A stretch of DNA of 64,000 nucleotides from Corticium candelabrum (taxonomy: Eukaryota; Porifera; Homoscleromorpha; Homosclerophorida; Plakinidae): NCBI RefSeq assembly GCF_963422355.1, contig NC_085101.1, forward strand, positions 124,501 through 188,500. The letters run 5' to 3'. The translations under genes and the position numbers were made by a program. Numbering within the stretch: the first letter of the stretch is position 1; the number at the start of each line of letters is the position of its first letter. This document shows positions 52,941 to 63,061 of this stretch, piece by piece. Under the pieces are notes generated by a model that searched no databases, had not been told where the DNA came from, and was given only the letters and a program-made list of their open reading frames with translations.

Positions 52941-54063
52941 CACAGAGCCCTATATAAAGACAGTTGCGACAAACCGTATTTTGGATGCCATTTTGACTCC
53001 AACTGCGTAACTACAATAATCTGCAAAAAATCGTATGAAACAAATGACGTTTCCATACTAGACTGAGCTGTTACCCTACTCAAGCAGAAACTTGCAGCGT
53101 AAAATCGAGGTCGACTGAACGTCAGTACGTATCGCTTCTCGTTGGTCCTGGTTTCAGAAAGTAGTCGCTGAGAGATATGAAGCTTACAACAAACCGCATT
53201 ACACCCTAGATTTGTTCTTCGCACCCTATGCACTCTAACAGAAAACCTTCGAAGGAGAACTAGGCGATCGGAACGTCACTTTCCAAGGACTCTTGCAGAA
53301 CCTCTCGCGTTAGCCTCGGAATTCGGTTCATGTCACCCTAACTGTGCAACATGTATCTTAGGCTAATGATAAATCTGTGAGCAAAGTGAGACGTACAATC
53401 TCTTGGAAACGATCAATCAGTTAAAGAAATAATCAAGCGAAACTACGCAAACTACAAAAGGCAGTATAAATTCTAAGCAGTAATCATACTCTCTCTATAT
53501 CTATAATATATAATAGTGTGTATACAAAAAAGTCTATAAAAAATGCACGGCAAAAATTAATAGTTGCTCTAAATGACAAAAACTCTTTATGCCCATAAAA
53601 TTTTAAATTTAGGTGAGTCACTGAGCAACCTAAAAAGAAACAACAACAGCAGCAACCACCACAACAGCAACAACAACAACCCCTTTAAAGTAAGAGAAAA
53701 AAACAAAATAACAATTTTAAAAAGTAAAAATTAATTAAAACTCAAACGTTAATATTAAATTTTTAAAAATATTTAGTTAAATTTTAAATTGAAATGTTAA
53801 ATTTTTAATTCAAAAATATTAGGTCTTTCAAATTACTGTTTTGAAAATAAAATTAAGAATTAGAAAATAAAAGCAGAAAATTACAAAATTAGATACATAA
53901 AAACTGTAATACAAAAAACATAGAAGGGTCCAACCGCCCATTGACCCTCTATGTCTACATAAATAAGACATGTATATTTTCATTACCTGTTGACAATGTT
54001 GTCCCTGAGGAAATGTATAGTAATTTAATTAATACGTTAATTGATGTATATGTAAGTACAAAA
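52941..54063. other. AT-rich spacer
   Basis: A 103-codon minus frame at 53233-52922 has no recognised domain. 53480-54060 is strongly AT-rich, with a CAACAGCAACAACAACAAC run near 53665. Confidence 0.4.
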
Positions 54064-54247
54064 TGTGTTTGCTCATATACATTCCTATAGACTAGGAATA
54101 AATGTATGGACATAGTTTTGAATGCATGATGAAGAAAGACACTGAAACATACAAGTGTGTTTGCTGATATACATTCCTATAGACTAGGAATAAATGTATG
54201 GACATAGTTTTGAATGCATGATGAAGAAAGACACTGAAACATACAAG
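54064..54247. repeat. 92-base tandem duplication
   Basis: Two copies (54064-54155 and 54156-54247) starting TGTGTTTGCT(C/G)ATATACATT, identical by eye apart from one or two bases. It lies 110 bases beyond the P-element-like stop codon. Confidence 0.92.
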
Positions 54248-54360
54248 TGGGTGTAATGAAAGCAACAAAACGTTTACTAATTAATCAAATATCTCAAACA
54301 AAGGTAGAGTGATGTCTTCCATTCTACATAACTACATGGTATACACAATTCACATCCTTC

Positions 54361-56607
54361 CTACTTCACATTCGTTATCAGTTTTCTCATGGCCATGCTT
54401 CGACTCCCCAGTTCTCCTCCTACTTTGGTTGTTTCCAAGTTCTGTTTCCTTTTCCTTTGTACTCCCTTGCAGAAAATGTGCAGACGTACATTGAAATATC
54501 TAGCTATCAGTTTCCTCTTAATATTATGACATGTGGGATACACACAGTCATCAGTGAGTTCTTCAGCCATCCGTATCAAAACCTCTTTCACATTTCTGGT
54601 AGCCATCAAAGTATCTTCTGCTATACTTCGAAACATTAGCTCTACTTTCAACATCAAATCAAATGTGTGACCTGTAACATGCTCAAGACTGCCCTTCTTG
54701 AATTCTCTCAAACTAGTTAGTGTTGTAAAACTGCTATGATCTGGAGCTGAATTTAACACATACTCAAGGCAAGCATCACACACTACCTCATTTTTCTTAA
54801 TACTATGGACACAATAACCCACAAGATAAAACAAACTGTTACACTCCGCTTTAGTCAATTCCTCTACAGACTTGGCTTCTGAGATTTCAATTTCCATCAA
54901 CTCTGGATCAGGATTCATTGGTAGTTGTATTGGTTGGGAAAGGAAATCAACAGCATAATCTGTGTCATCATCTTGATAGCTTCCACGATTCCCACCTAGA
55001 GGTTTCATAAACTGAGCAATGCTGATGATTTTTAGTGCACATTTGAAAGCCACAGGTGATGGTACAGGATTGTTTAGCCTTACTACACTAAAGAGGTTCT
55101 CAAGACAATCTTGAGTGAGGCGTGAAGTCAGCAGAAACTTATGTCCACTATCAAGCAACTCCTCTTGTATGTCCAGCACAGAAGTTGTTGCCATTATGAC
55201 ACCTGCTTGCACAGGCTTCCAGTTTTCTCTTCCATTAATCTTCAAAGACTTGAAGAGTGTGACCACAGACCTCAAGAAATTTACAGCCTCCCTGTGCTTA
55301 GAAGGGTGCAATTTACTTAAGGCCAACACTGGGTGTCTGCTACACATGAGGTCGAACCAATGGTTGCAAATTGCAATAAACCAGGCAGTGCTGACATAGT
55401 CTGTAGAACGACCTTCCTCCTTCACCAAATAGTGCAGTCCAGATGCAACAGCATTGCTGAAGAAGTTCAAAGCATTCAAAACTTTCATTTTTTCGAAGTG
55501 AGATGGTGCAAGGGTTGAGGACGATAGCTTTGGAGCTAATTTCAAAGGTTGCAATTCTTGAAATTCTGCAAGATCCTTGACAGGGGCTATAGACACATTG
55601 CAGGAAGAAAGGTTATGTTCACTTACAATTGATTCTGGCAATGTAAAAACATTCCTATTGACCAAAGCAGCCTTCAAATTTTTTATCACATGTGGAACAT
55701 CTGAAAGAAAATGCAAAGATTTTTGGGAATCCAGCGGGTGAGGTATCTTGTTAACCGTTCCACAGTGTCGCCCAGTCCTAAGGCCGAAAGATCTCCACAT
55801 GGCTCTATTCATACTACCCATGTCACTAGTGACAGCAATCACATACAAGCCAATGCTTGCAGCTTTTTCTATGATTTCTAGTATGATTGGTTTAGGACAG
55901 TTCGATCAGAAGAGTTTCCAGTGAAATAGTAGGCCACGGTTTGCTTCCAGCGAGATGTCACCCCACCCAACATGATCACAAGAGCATGAGTGGCGACTCC
56001 ACTGTGACCTTCTAAACTTACATTGCCAAGCAGTTGACCACTACTGGGGTCATACTCCACACATGGACTTATAGACATTTCGTCTAATGTGAGGCAACAA
56101 ACCTGTTCTTCCTTACACAGTTGTTTCACTTTCAGCTGTAAGTAGCTGAACACCTGATCTAAAATGCCAGGACGAAAGGATACCGTTTTTAATCGTCTCT
56201 GAAGTGTTCGAACTGATGGCAAAGGGTATGACTGCTGCAAGAGTAGCTGGTAGCCAGATGCTCCACAAGCAAACCTCAGTTTCAAGGCCTTCTTAACAGT
56301 AACTGCTGACCATTGAACTCCACGCATACTTTTCCGCGAGAGAGCTTGTACTTGATCTTGACGAAACAATTTTTGTAATTTTGTGTCTTGCACTGCTTTC
56401 TGTTTCATAAGAGCTTTTGTTTTCCTTCTTCACCATAACAACTGCATCTCAAGCTGCTTGATTTGCTTACACTTTTCTGATAGTTTTAGTCTACTCTTTG
56501 ATGGAGAAAGGTCCCTGTCATCTGTCTTCTGGGGTGTATCAACAGAACTCGCATATGCCCCTACATCAACCGACCCACAGTCAGCAAAGCAAATCAGATG
56601 TACCATT
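54361..56607 (-). pseudogene. THAP9/P-element-like transposase, frameshifted
   Basis: Two long minus frames, 56408-55878 (176 codons) and about 55890-54361 (495 codons from its first Met), belong to one protein. The first has 'CCLTLDEMSISPCVEYDPSS' with a likely catalytic Asp, 'GNVSLEGHSGVATHALVIML' and 'YYFTGNSSD'. The second continues with 'GLYVIAVTSDMGSMNRAMWR', 'LHFLSDVPHVIKNLKAAL' and 'LLTSRLTQDCLENLFSVVR', all standard P-element/THAP9 landmarks. A one-base shift separates them near 55890. Upstream, 56605-56410 has a coiled-coil-like linker broken by a TGA near 56424, and a further frame lies past the Gypsy insertion (60957 to about 61043). No THAP zinc finger was found. The low damage suggests recent inactivation. 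Confidence 0.85.
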
Positions 56608-56624
56608 CTGCATTAGATCATTGC

Positions 56625-56723
56625 TGTAGTAGGTTGACATGCGAGGACGTGGGTCCGGTTGCGCGTGCGCGGTTTAGCTCTGAGTTGGCGGTTGTCTAAT
56701 AACACTTGAGTAGAGTTACTACA
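56625..56723 (+). repeat. 5' LTR, 99 bases
   Basis: TG...CA-bounded. Unusually short for a Gypsy LTR. No clear TATA box inside. Confidence 0.95.
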
Positions 56724-56740
56724 TTGGCGACGAGGTCAGC
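56724..56740 (+). promoter_or_regulatory. Primer-binding-like site
   Basis: TTGGCGACGAGGTCAGC directly after the 5' LTR, where a tRNA 3' end would anneal. The tRNA is not identified. Confidence 0.5.
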
Positions 56741-56756
56741 GAACCAATCGTGAGGT

Positions 56757-59700
56757 ATGTCCACTGTAGTGGGTGCCGTCGGTCCCTTTGAGGGAAATCA
56801 AGAGGAGTGGATGCATTACGTGGAGCGCGTGAAGTTCTTCTGCGTAGCCAACGGGATCACTGACACAGAGCGCAAGAAGGCGGTATTGTTGAGCGTATGT
56901 GGAGTGCAAACGTATAAGCTGATTCGCAACCTGTTGGCGCCTGGCAAGCCGGAAGACGCGGAGTATGACGACATCGTAGCAAAGGTCAAAGATCACGTGA
57001 ACCCGAAGCCGTCCACTGTTGTTCAACGCTTCCGCTTCAACAGTAGATCACAGAAGCCAGGGGAATCAGTAGTGCAGTTTATGGCTGAACTGCGCCGTTT
57101 TTCCACGGATTGTGACTTTGGAGACACACTAGCTGACATGCTAAGGGACAGGTTGGTGTGCGGAGTGAGTGATGGGAGGATCCAACGGAGACTGCTGCAA
57201 GAAAAGGAACTCACGTTTGACAAAGCACTGAGTTTAGCCAGAGCGATGGAGACAGCTGCACTGAATGCAGAGGAGATTCAGAGACCGACTGGTGACAGCG
57301 TAGAAGGAGAGGTACACAAAATGCAGGAAACCAAGCCCAGTCTACCTAAGATGAAGTGTTTCCGGTGCCTTGGATTCCACCCACCAAACAGTTGTTATGC
57401 TCAGAGGATGCAGTGCCATAAGTGCAAGAAGGTTGGACACCTCGCTCGAGCATGTCGAGGCCAGCGACAGCCAGGCCAGGCAAGGAATGAAATAGCTGCC
57501 CAATCTCCTGTGACGAAAACACATCGAGTTGAAACCACACCTCTTACACCCAAAGCCCAACAAGCAGTGGAAGAAGGGCAAAGCGATGATGGAGTTGAAG
57601 GAATGTATACAGTATACGTTGTGGGTAAGGAGTGTCAGAATGAACCACTAGCAGTGACGGTTCATATCAACAAGAAAGCAGTACAGATGGAAGTTGATAC
57701 TGGAGCATCAGTGTCAATTGTAAGTGAGAGCACTTACAAGAAACTGTGGAAGAGGCAAGAGTTGCCTGGTTTACGACGACCACAAGTGAGGTTGCATACT
57801 TACTCTGGGGAACCATTGACAGTGTTGGGAGAGCTGGATGTCCGAGTGCGGACTCAAAATCAGATTGCAACGCTACCACTAATAGTGGTGCGTAATGATG
57901 GACCCAATCTACTGGGAAGGAACTGGATGAAGTCACTCGTATTACCATGGCATGAAATGTTACAGAAGGGACACATCAAGTCCATTGGTACAGAGACGTC
58001 CTGCACAGAGTTGCTGAAGAGGTTTGATGGTGTGTTTGAAGAAGGGATTGGTGAGTTGAAAGGAACGATGGCTGCTGTCAAAGTGAAAGAGGGCAGTGCA
58101 GCGCGATTTTTCAAGCCGAGACCAGTACCATATGCCTACCGGGCGAAGGTAGAACATGAGCTAAAGCGACTAGAAGCTGAGGGCATAATTGAACCGGTTC
58201 GATTTGCCAACTGGGCGGCTCCCATTGTCCCCATATTGAAAGCTGACGGCTCCATTAGGATCTGTGGTGATTATCGACTCACGGTTAACCAGGTGGCAGA
58301 GACTGAGAAGTACCCATTACCAAGAGTGGAAGACATTTTTGCTTCGTTGGCTGGGGGACAGACATTTACAAAGCTCGATCTTAGTCATGCATATCAACAA
58401 GTGAAACTGGAAGAACAGTCCAAGCAATACCTGGTCATTAACACCCACTTGGGATTGTTTCAGTATAACAGGCTGCCGTTTGGAGTAGCAGCTGCACCAG
58501 CGATCTTCCAGAGGATAATGGATTGTCTGTTGCAGGGAATTCCAGGAACAGTGGTCTACCTAGATGATATTCTCATCACGGGTCGATCACAGGAGGAACA
58601 TCTAAGGAACTTAGAAGCTGTGTTGAGCCGATTGGCAGGAGCAAGAATTCGGTTGAAAAGACAGAAGTGTTCCTTCTTGAAAAAGGAGATACAGTATTTA
58701 GGACATCGGATTGACAGCAAGGGAATTTACCCAACGGATGAGAAAGTCCAGGCTGTTCGAGCAGCGCCAGAACCCACCGACGTGGGCCAACTACGAGCCT
58801 ATTTAGGGCTAATTAACTACTACGGCCGATTCCTACCAGGCCTAGCAAAGACCTTGGCGCCCTTGTACAAGCTCCTTCGTCAAGGAATGAACTGGAGATG
58901 GGGTGAAGAAGAAAAGACGGCATTCAGATGTTCAAAGGCAGCATTACAGTCAGATAAGCTACTAGTTCATTACGATCCGAGGATACCTTTGTCGCTTGCC
59001 TGTGATGCTTCACCGGTAGGGATAGGAGCCGTGTTGTCACATCAGTACCCGGATGGTGGGGAAAGACCGATTGCCTACGCGTCCCGTTCTTTGACCAAGG
59101 CGGAACAAGGATATGCACAGATCGACAGGGAAGCATTGTCAGTGGTGTTTGGGGTTAAACGGTTTCGACAGTACGTGTTTGGACACCAGTTTACCATTTT
59201 TACCGACCATAAACCACTGCTCACCTTATTGGGGGAGAACAGAGGCGTACCAGCAATGTGCTCCGGACGAGTGCAACGTTGGTCACTGATGCTGTCCAGT
59301 TATCAGTATACAATGACGTATCGACCCGGATCGTTAAATAGCAATGCAGATGGGTTAAGCCGACTGCCAAGCAGTGGGGTGCCCGACGAAGAGGAAGAGC
59401 CTGTGGAGGCTGTGCTGGCATTGCAGACACTGAGTTCATCGTCAACCAAACCAATCACCGCAGTCCAGATACGACGGGGGACGGAGAGAGACCCAGTGTT
59501 ATCCCAAGTGCGTCAGTATACACTGACTGGATGGCCAAGTGTTGTGGAACGAGCTGATATCCGGCCGTACTTTAACCGACGCTACGAGCTAAGCGTTTCA
59601 GGTGGCTGTGTGTTTTGGGGAGGACGCGTGGTAGTACCACCTCAAACACGATCATCAGTGTTAGAAGAGCTTCATGTATCACACCCAGGAGAAACAAGGA

Positions 59701-60809
59701 TGAAGGGGCTTGCTCGAAGTTTCGTATGGTGGCCGGGCATAGACAAGGAGCTGGAGAGAGTAGTGAAAGGATGCCACACTTGTCAGGTACATCGCAAATT
59801 GCCGGCGTTGGCACCTCTGCATCCGTGGGCACAAGCAGACAGAGCATGGTCTCGCTTACACATTGATTTTGCTGGGCCGTTTCTTGGCCAGTCGTTCCTT
59901 ATCGTAGTTGACGCCTATTCCAAGTGGCTGGAGGTGGACACTATGACATCTACGACGGCGCGCGTAACGATCAAGAAGCTGCAGCGGTTATTTGCAACAC
60001 ATGGCATTCCAGAGATAGTAGTATCTGATAATGGGGCTGCCTTTACCAGTGCTGAATTTCGGCAATTTATGGAAGGAAATGGCATTAAGCACATCTATTC
60101 TGCGCCATATCACCCATCGTCTAACGGGTTGGCAGAACGAGCAGTAGCAACCTTCAAAGGGGCTATGAAGAGAATGAATTCGGAGTATGGATCATTGGAG
60201 AGTAAAATTGACAGATTCCTGCTGCGGTACCGAATCACACCACACGCTACCACTGGTGAACCACCGGCTCTCTTACTGTTAGGGCGGATGCCGCGGAGTA
60301 GATTGGATCTACTACGTCCCGACTTGGCGGCCTATACGTACAAGAAGCAGGAGCAACAAAGAAACGACCATGATAAGCGCAGTCGAGACCGAACGTTTGA
60401 GGTTGGACAGTTGGTGTACGTGAAAAATTTTGGACAGGGCACGCCATGGGTGATGGCAACAGTGAAAGAAAGAACGGGTCCACTATCATTCCGAGTCATG
60501 TTGCCTGATGGTAGAATGTTACGAAGACACCAAGATCACATTCGGTCGCGTCAACTGGAAGATGACCCACTACCCAACGGCACACATACAGACCCCACTG
60601 CATCACCACCGGAGTCTAACATGACGGAAGAACTGCCTTCAATCGAGGTAACAAGTGAACCAGGAGGGAGCATCTCGGAAACAAACGGTGACCACGGTGG
60701 TCAGGGGGAAACGGTTGGCCATGAAGCAACCAGCAACATGGAGCCGGCATCAACCGGGGTCAGAAGATCTGCTCGAGCAAGGAAGGCGCCGGACAGACTA
60801 GACTTGTAA
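56757..60809 (+). CDS. Gypsy gag-pol polyprotein, 1350 residues, single frame
   Basis: One uninterrupted frame fuses gag and pol with no frameshift. A gag capsid-like region (about 1-190) is followed by two Cys-rich knuckles (about 200-235: 'CFRCLGFHPPNSC', then 'CHKCKKVGHLARAC' of CX2CX4HX4C type). The aspartic protease has 'VDTGAS' (about 312). The reverse transcriptase has 'LDLSHAYQQ' and catalytic 'YLDDIL' (about 600). RNase H has 'TDHKPL' (about 816). The integrase has an HHCC finger 'HPGETRMKG...CHTCQ' (about 975-1010), then 'IDFAGPF', 'VSDNGAAF' and 'ERAV' as the three acidic sites (about 1036, 1091, 1127). The C-terminal tail has a GPY/F-like 'RTGPLSFRV'. Domain order RT-RNaseH-IN is Gypsy/Metaviridae. 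No env-like frame. All key residues are present, so it may be competent. Confidence 0.97.
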   Translation: MSTVVGAVGPFEGNQEEWMHYVERVKFFCVANGITDTERKKAVLLSVCGVQTYKLIRNLLAPGKPEDAEYDDIVAKVKDHVNPKPSTVVQRFRFNSRSQKPGESVVQFMAELRRFSTDCDFGDTLADMLRDRLVCGVSDGRIQRRLLQEKELTFDKALSLARAMETAALNAEEIQRPTGDSVEGEVHKMQETKPSLPKMKCFRCLGFHPPNSCYAQRMQCHKCKKVGHLARACRGQRQPGQARNEIAAQSPVTKTHRVETTPLTPKAQQAVEEGQSDDGVEGMYTVYVVGKECQNEPLAVTVHINKKAVQMEVDTGASVSIVSESTYKKLWKRQELPGLRRPQVRLHTYSGEPLTVLGELDVRVRTQNQIATLPLIVVRNDGPNLLGRNWMKSLVLPWHEMLQKGHIKSIGTETSCTELLKRFDGVFEEGIGELKGTMAAVKVKEGSAARFFKPRPVPYAYRAKVEHELKRLEAEGIIEPVRFANWAAPIVPILKADGSIRICGDYRLTVNQVAETEKYPLPRVEDIFASLAGGQTFTKLDLSHAYQQVKLEEQSKQYLVINTHLGLFQYNRLPFGVAAAPAIFQRIMDCLLQGIPGTVVYLDDILITGRSQEEHLRNLEAVLSRLAGARIRLKRQKCSFLKKEIQYLGHRIDSKGIYPTDEKVQAVRAAPEPTDVGQLRAYLGLINYYGRFLPGLAKTLAPLYKLLRQGMNWRWGEEEKTAFRCSKAALQSDKLLVHYDPRIPLSLACDASPVGIGAVLSHQYPDGGERPIAYASRSLTKAEQGYAQIDREALSVVFGVKRFRQYVFGHQFTIFTDHKPLLTLLGENRGVPAMCSGRVQRWSLMLSSYQYTMTYRPGSLNSNADGLSRLPSSGVPDEEEEPVEAVLALQTLSSSSTKPITAVQIRRGTERDPVLSQVRQYTLTGWPSVVERADIRPYFNRRYELSVSGGCVFWGGRVVVPPQTRSSVLEELHVSHPGETRMKGLARSFVWWPGIDKELERVVKGCHTCQVHRKLPALAPLHPWAQADRAWSRLHIDFAGPFLGQSFLIVVDAYSKWLEVDTMTSTTARVTIKKLQRLFATHGIPEIVVSDNGAAFTSAEFRQFMEGNGIKHIYSAPYHPSSNGLAERAVATFKGAMKRMNSEYGSLESKIDRFLLRYRITPHATTGEPPALLLLGRMPRSRLDLLRPDLAAYTYKKQEQQRNDHDKRSRDRTFEVGQLVYVKNFGQGTPWVMATVKERTGPLSFRVMLPDGRMLRRHQDHIRSRQLEDDPLPNGTHTDPTASPPESNMTEELPSIEVTSEPGGSISETNGDHGGQGETVGHEATSNMEPASTGVRRSARARKAPDRLDL

Positions 60810-60844
60810 ACTAGCACTATCATACAAGTAGGGGTAAAAGACTT

Positions 60845-60857
60845 TAGGGGGAAGGGG
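60845..60857 (+). promoter_or_regulatory. Polypurine tract
   Basis: TAGGGGGAAGGGG immediately before the 3' LTR, the expected plus-strand primer of an LTR retrotransposon. Confidence 0.8.
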
Positions 60858-60956
60858 TGTAGTAGGTTGACATGCGAGGACGTGGGTCCGGTTGCGCGTG
60901 CGCGGTTTAGCTCTGAGTTGGCGGTTGTCTAATAACACTTGAGTAGAGTTACTACA
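60858..60956 (+). repeat. 3' LTR, 99 bases
   Basis: Matches the 5' LTR at every position I compared. Confidence 0.95.
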
Positions 60957-60961
60957 ATTGC

Positions 60962-61978
60962 CACTATAATAAGCCTCCTGCAGCTGCCTTTCATTACTCG
61001 ACGCGTGAAACGCTAGGGATAGTAGTGCAGTCAGGTCACTGTGCGAATTTTTTTTTGGGCCCCGTTGGGTGTGGCTTTGGCTGTTCCCGTATGCACTTCC
61101 TCGCGGTTTTCAGTGGTCTGGTAGTACGAGGCTCGGCAGTCAATGGACATCTTGCAACCGCGATTTTGACATAAACGAAGTGCTGTCTTTTTGCGCACCT
61201 TTCGAGCAGTAACCTGCGCCGTTTATTGAAAGGGGACCTCAGTTTTTGTCGTCTGCTGAACGTGGTTTTCTCGGCACAAATCAACTTCAATAAATTAGGC
61301 GACAGGTAAAGTCATTTATAATTACTATTCTTCGCAGTTAAGCAAATTTTCATTTTTCATAAAATCTTTTTTTGAGTGCGATTTATGCGTCAATATTGAC
61401 ACTGTTGCATTCACTGCATACATCAAATCATGTACTATTTATTGCAAATTTATTTCCTGTGTGCAATTAATTATATAATATGCAGAAAAGTGCAAAGTGC
61501 TCAGGTAATTTAATTCTATTTCACAACTACTAAGTTACTAAAAAGATTTATTAACAGATAAACACTCTAATAGGGTAGTATACAATTAAAATAACAGCAT
61601 AGGATATGTGTGTGTACACAATATTTACTAAGCATTACCTAGTTGGATAAACACGTACACAAAATATTGTACTCTAATAATCATTACTAAACGGATCATT
61701 TAATGTGAACAACATACTAATTACTAATGCATAGAATATGATGATGATGACGACGACATATTGATAACACTGCTGGTTGTCACACAGCTAGCAATTATTG
61801 GGGTAATCTATATTTAGAGCTAACATTGGTTTAAATTAAATTATGTTAATTAAGTTAAGTTAAGTTAATGACTTAGTTAAGTTGATGGTATCAGTCATTG
61901 TGTTGTGACACTTAAAGGTGTATACATTGGATATGCATTTTGGCAACGGGCATTATATTTCAAACTAGGCATTGGTTG
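60962..61978. other. Spacer, mostly unassigned
   Basis: The first ~85 bases continue an open minus frame of the P-element-like gene up to a possible acceptor at about 61043. The rest, including an 84-codon minus frame (61290-61036), shows no domain, and 61300-61978 is AT-rich. Confidence 0.35.
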
Positions 61979-62964
61979 TTATACAGTATATTATACAGTA
62001 TATTATACAGTATATATACAGTATATATACAGTATATTATACAGTATATTATACAGTATATTATACAGTATATATACAGTATATTATACAGTATATTATA
62101 CAGTATATTATACACTATATTATACAGTATATATACAGTATATATACAGTATATTATACAGTATATTATACAGTATATTATACAATATATTATACAGTAT
62201 ATTATACAGTATATTATACAGTATATATACAGTATATTATACAGTATATTATACAGTATATTATACAGTATATTATACAGTATATTATGCAGTATATTAT
62301 ACAGTATATTATACAGTATATATACAGTATATTATACAGTATATTATACAGTATATTATACACTATATTATACAGTATATTATACACTATATTATACAGT
62401 ATATTATACAGTATATTATACAGTATATATATATACAGTATATTATGCAGTATATTATGCAGTATATTATACAGTATATTATACAGTATATTATACAGTA
62501 TATTATACAATATATTAGACAGTATATTATACAGTATATTATACAGTATATATACAGTATATTATACAGTATATTATACAGTATACATATATATACAGTA
62601 TATATACAGTATATTATGCAGTATATTATACAGTATATATACACTATATTATACAGTATATATACAGTATATTATACAGTATATTATACACTATATTATA
62701 CAGTATATTATACAGTATATTATGCAGTATATTATACAGTATATTATACAGTATATATACAGTATATTATACACTATATTATACAGTATATTATACACTA
62801 TATTATACACTATATTATACAGTATATTATACAGTATATATACAGTATATTATACAGTATATTATACAGTATATATACAGTATATTATACAGTATATATA
62901 CAGTATATTATACAGTATATATACAGTATATTATACAGTATATATACAGTATATTATACACTAT

Positions 62965-62966
<2 letters not shown>
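61979..62966. repeat. 12-base AT-rich satellite-like array, ~1 kb
   Basis: About 80 units of ATACAGTATATT with 10-base (ATACAGTATAT) and point variants (GCAGTATATT, ACACTATATT). The 12-base period is divisible by three and the unit lacks stops, which creates spurious frames of up to 407 codons in several frames. Confidence 0.97.

Positions 62967-63058
<92 letters not shown>
62967..63058. repeat. (TG)n microsatellite
   Basis: About 46 TG units directly abutting the 12-base array. Confidence 0.98.

Positions 63059-63061
<3 letters not shown>

Larger units (their letters stand above)
56625..60956 (+). mobile_element. Intact Gypsy-type LTR retrotransposon
   Basis: Complete element of 4332 bases. 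Two 99-base LTRs (56625-56723 and 60858-60956) start TGTAGTAGG, end TTACTACA and look identical base for base. ATTGC is duplicated outside (56620-56624 and 60957-60961). A primer-binding-like TTGGCGACGAGG follows the 5' LTR, and a purine tract AGGGGGAAGGGG precedes the 3' LTR. It is inserted in the P-element-like transposase region. Confidence 0.97.

Noticed and set aside
61036..61290. Basic 84-codon minus frame as the missing THAP finger of the P-like transposase
   Set aside because: Lacks the C2CH spacing and the other landmarks of a THAP domain in all three minus frames.
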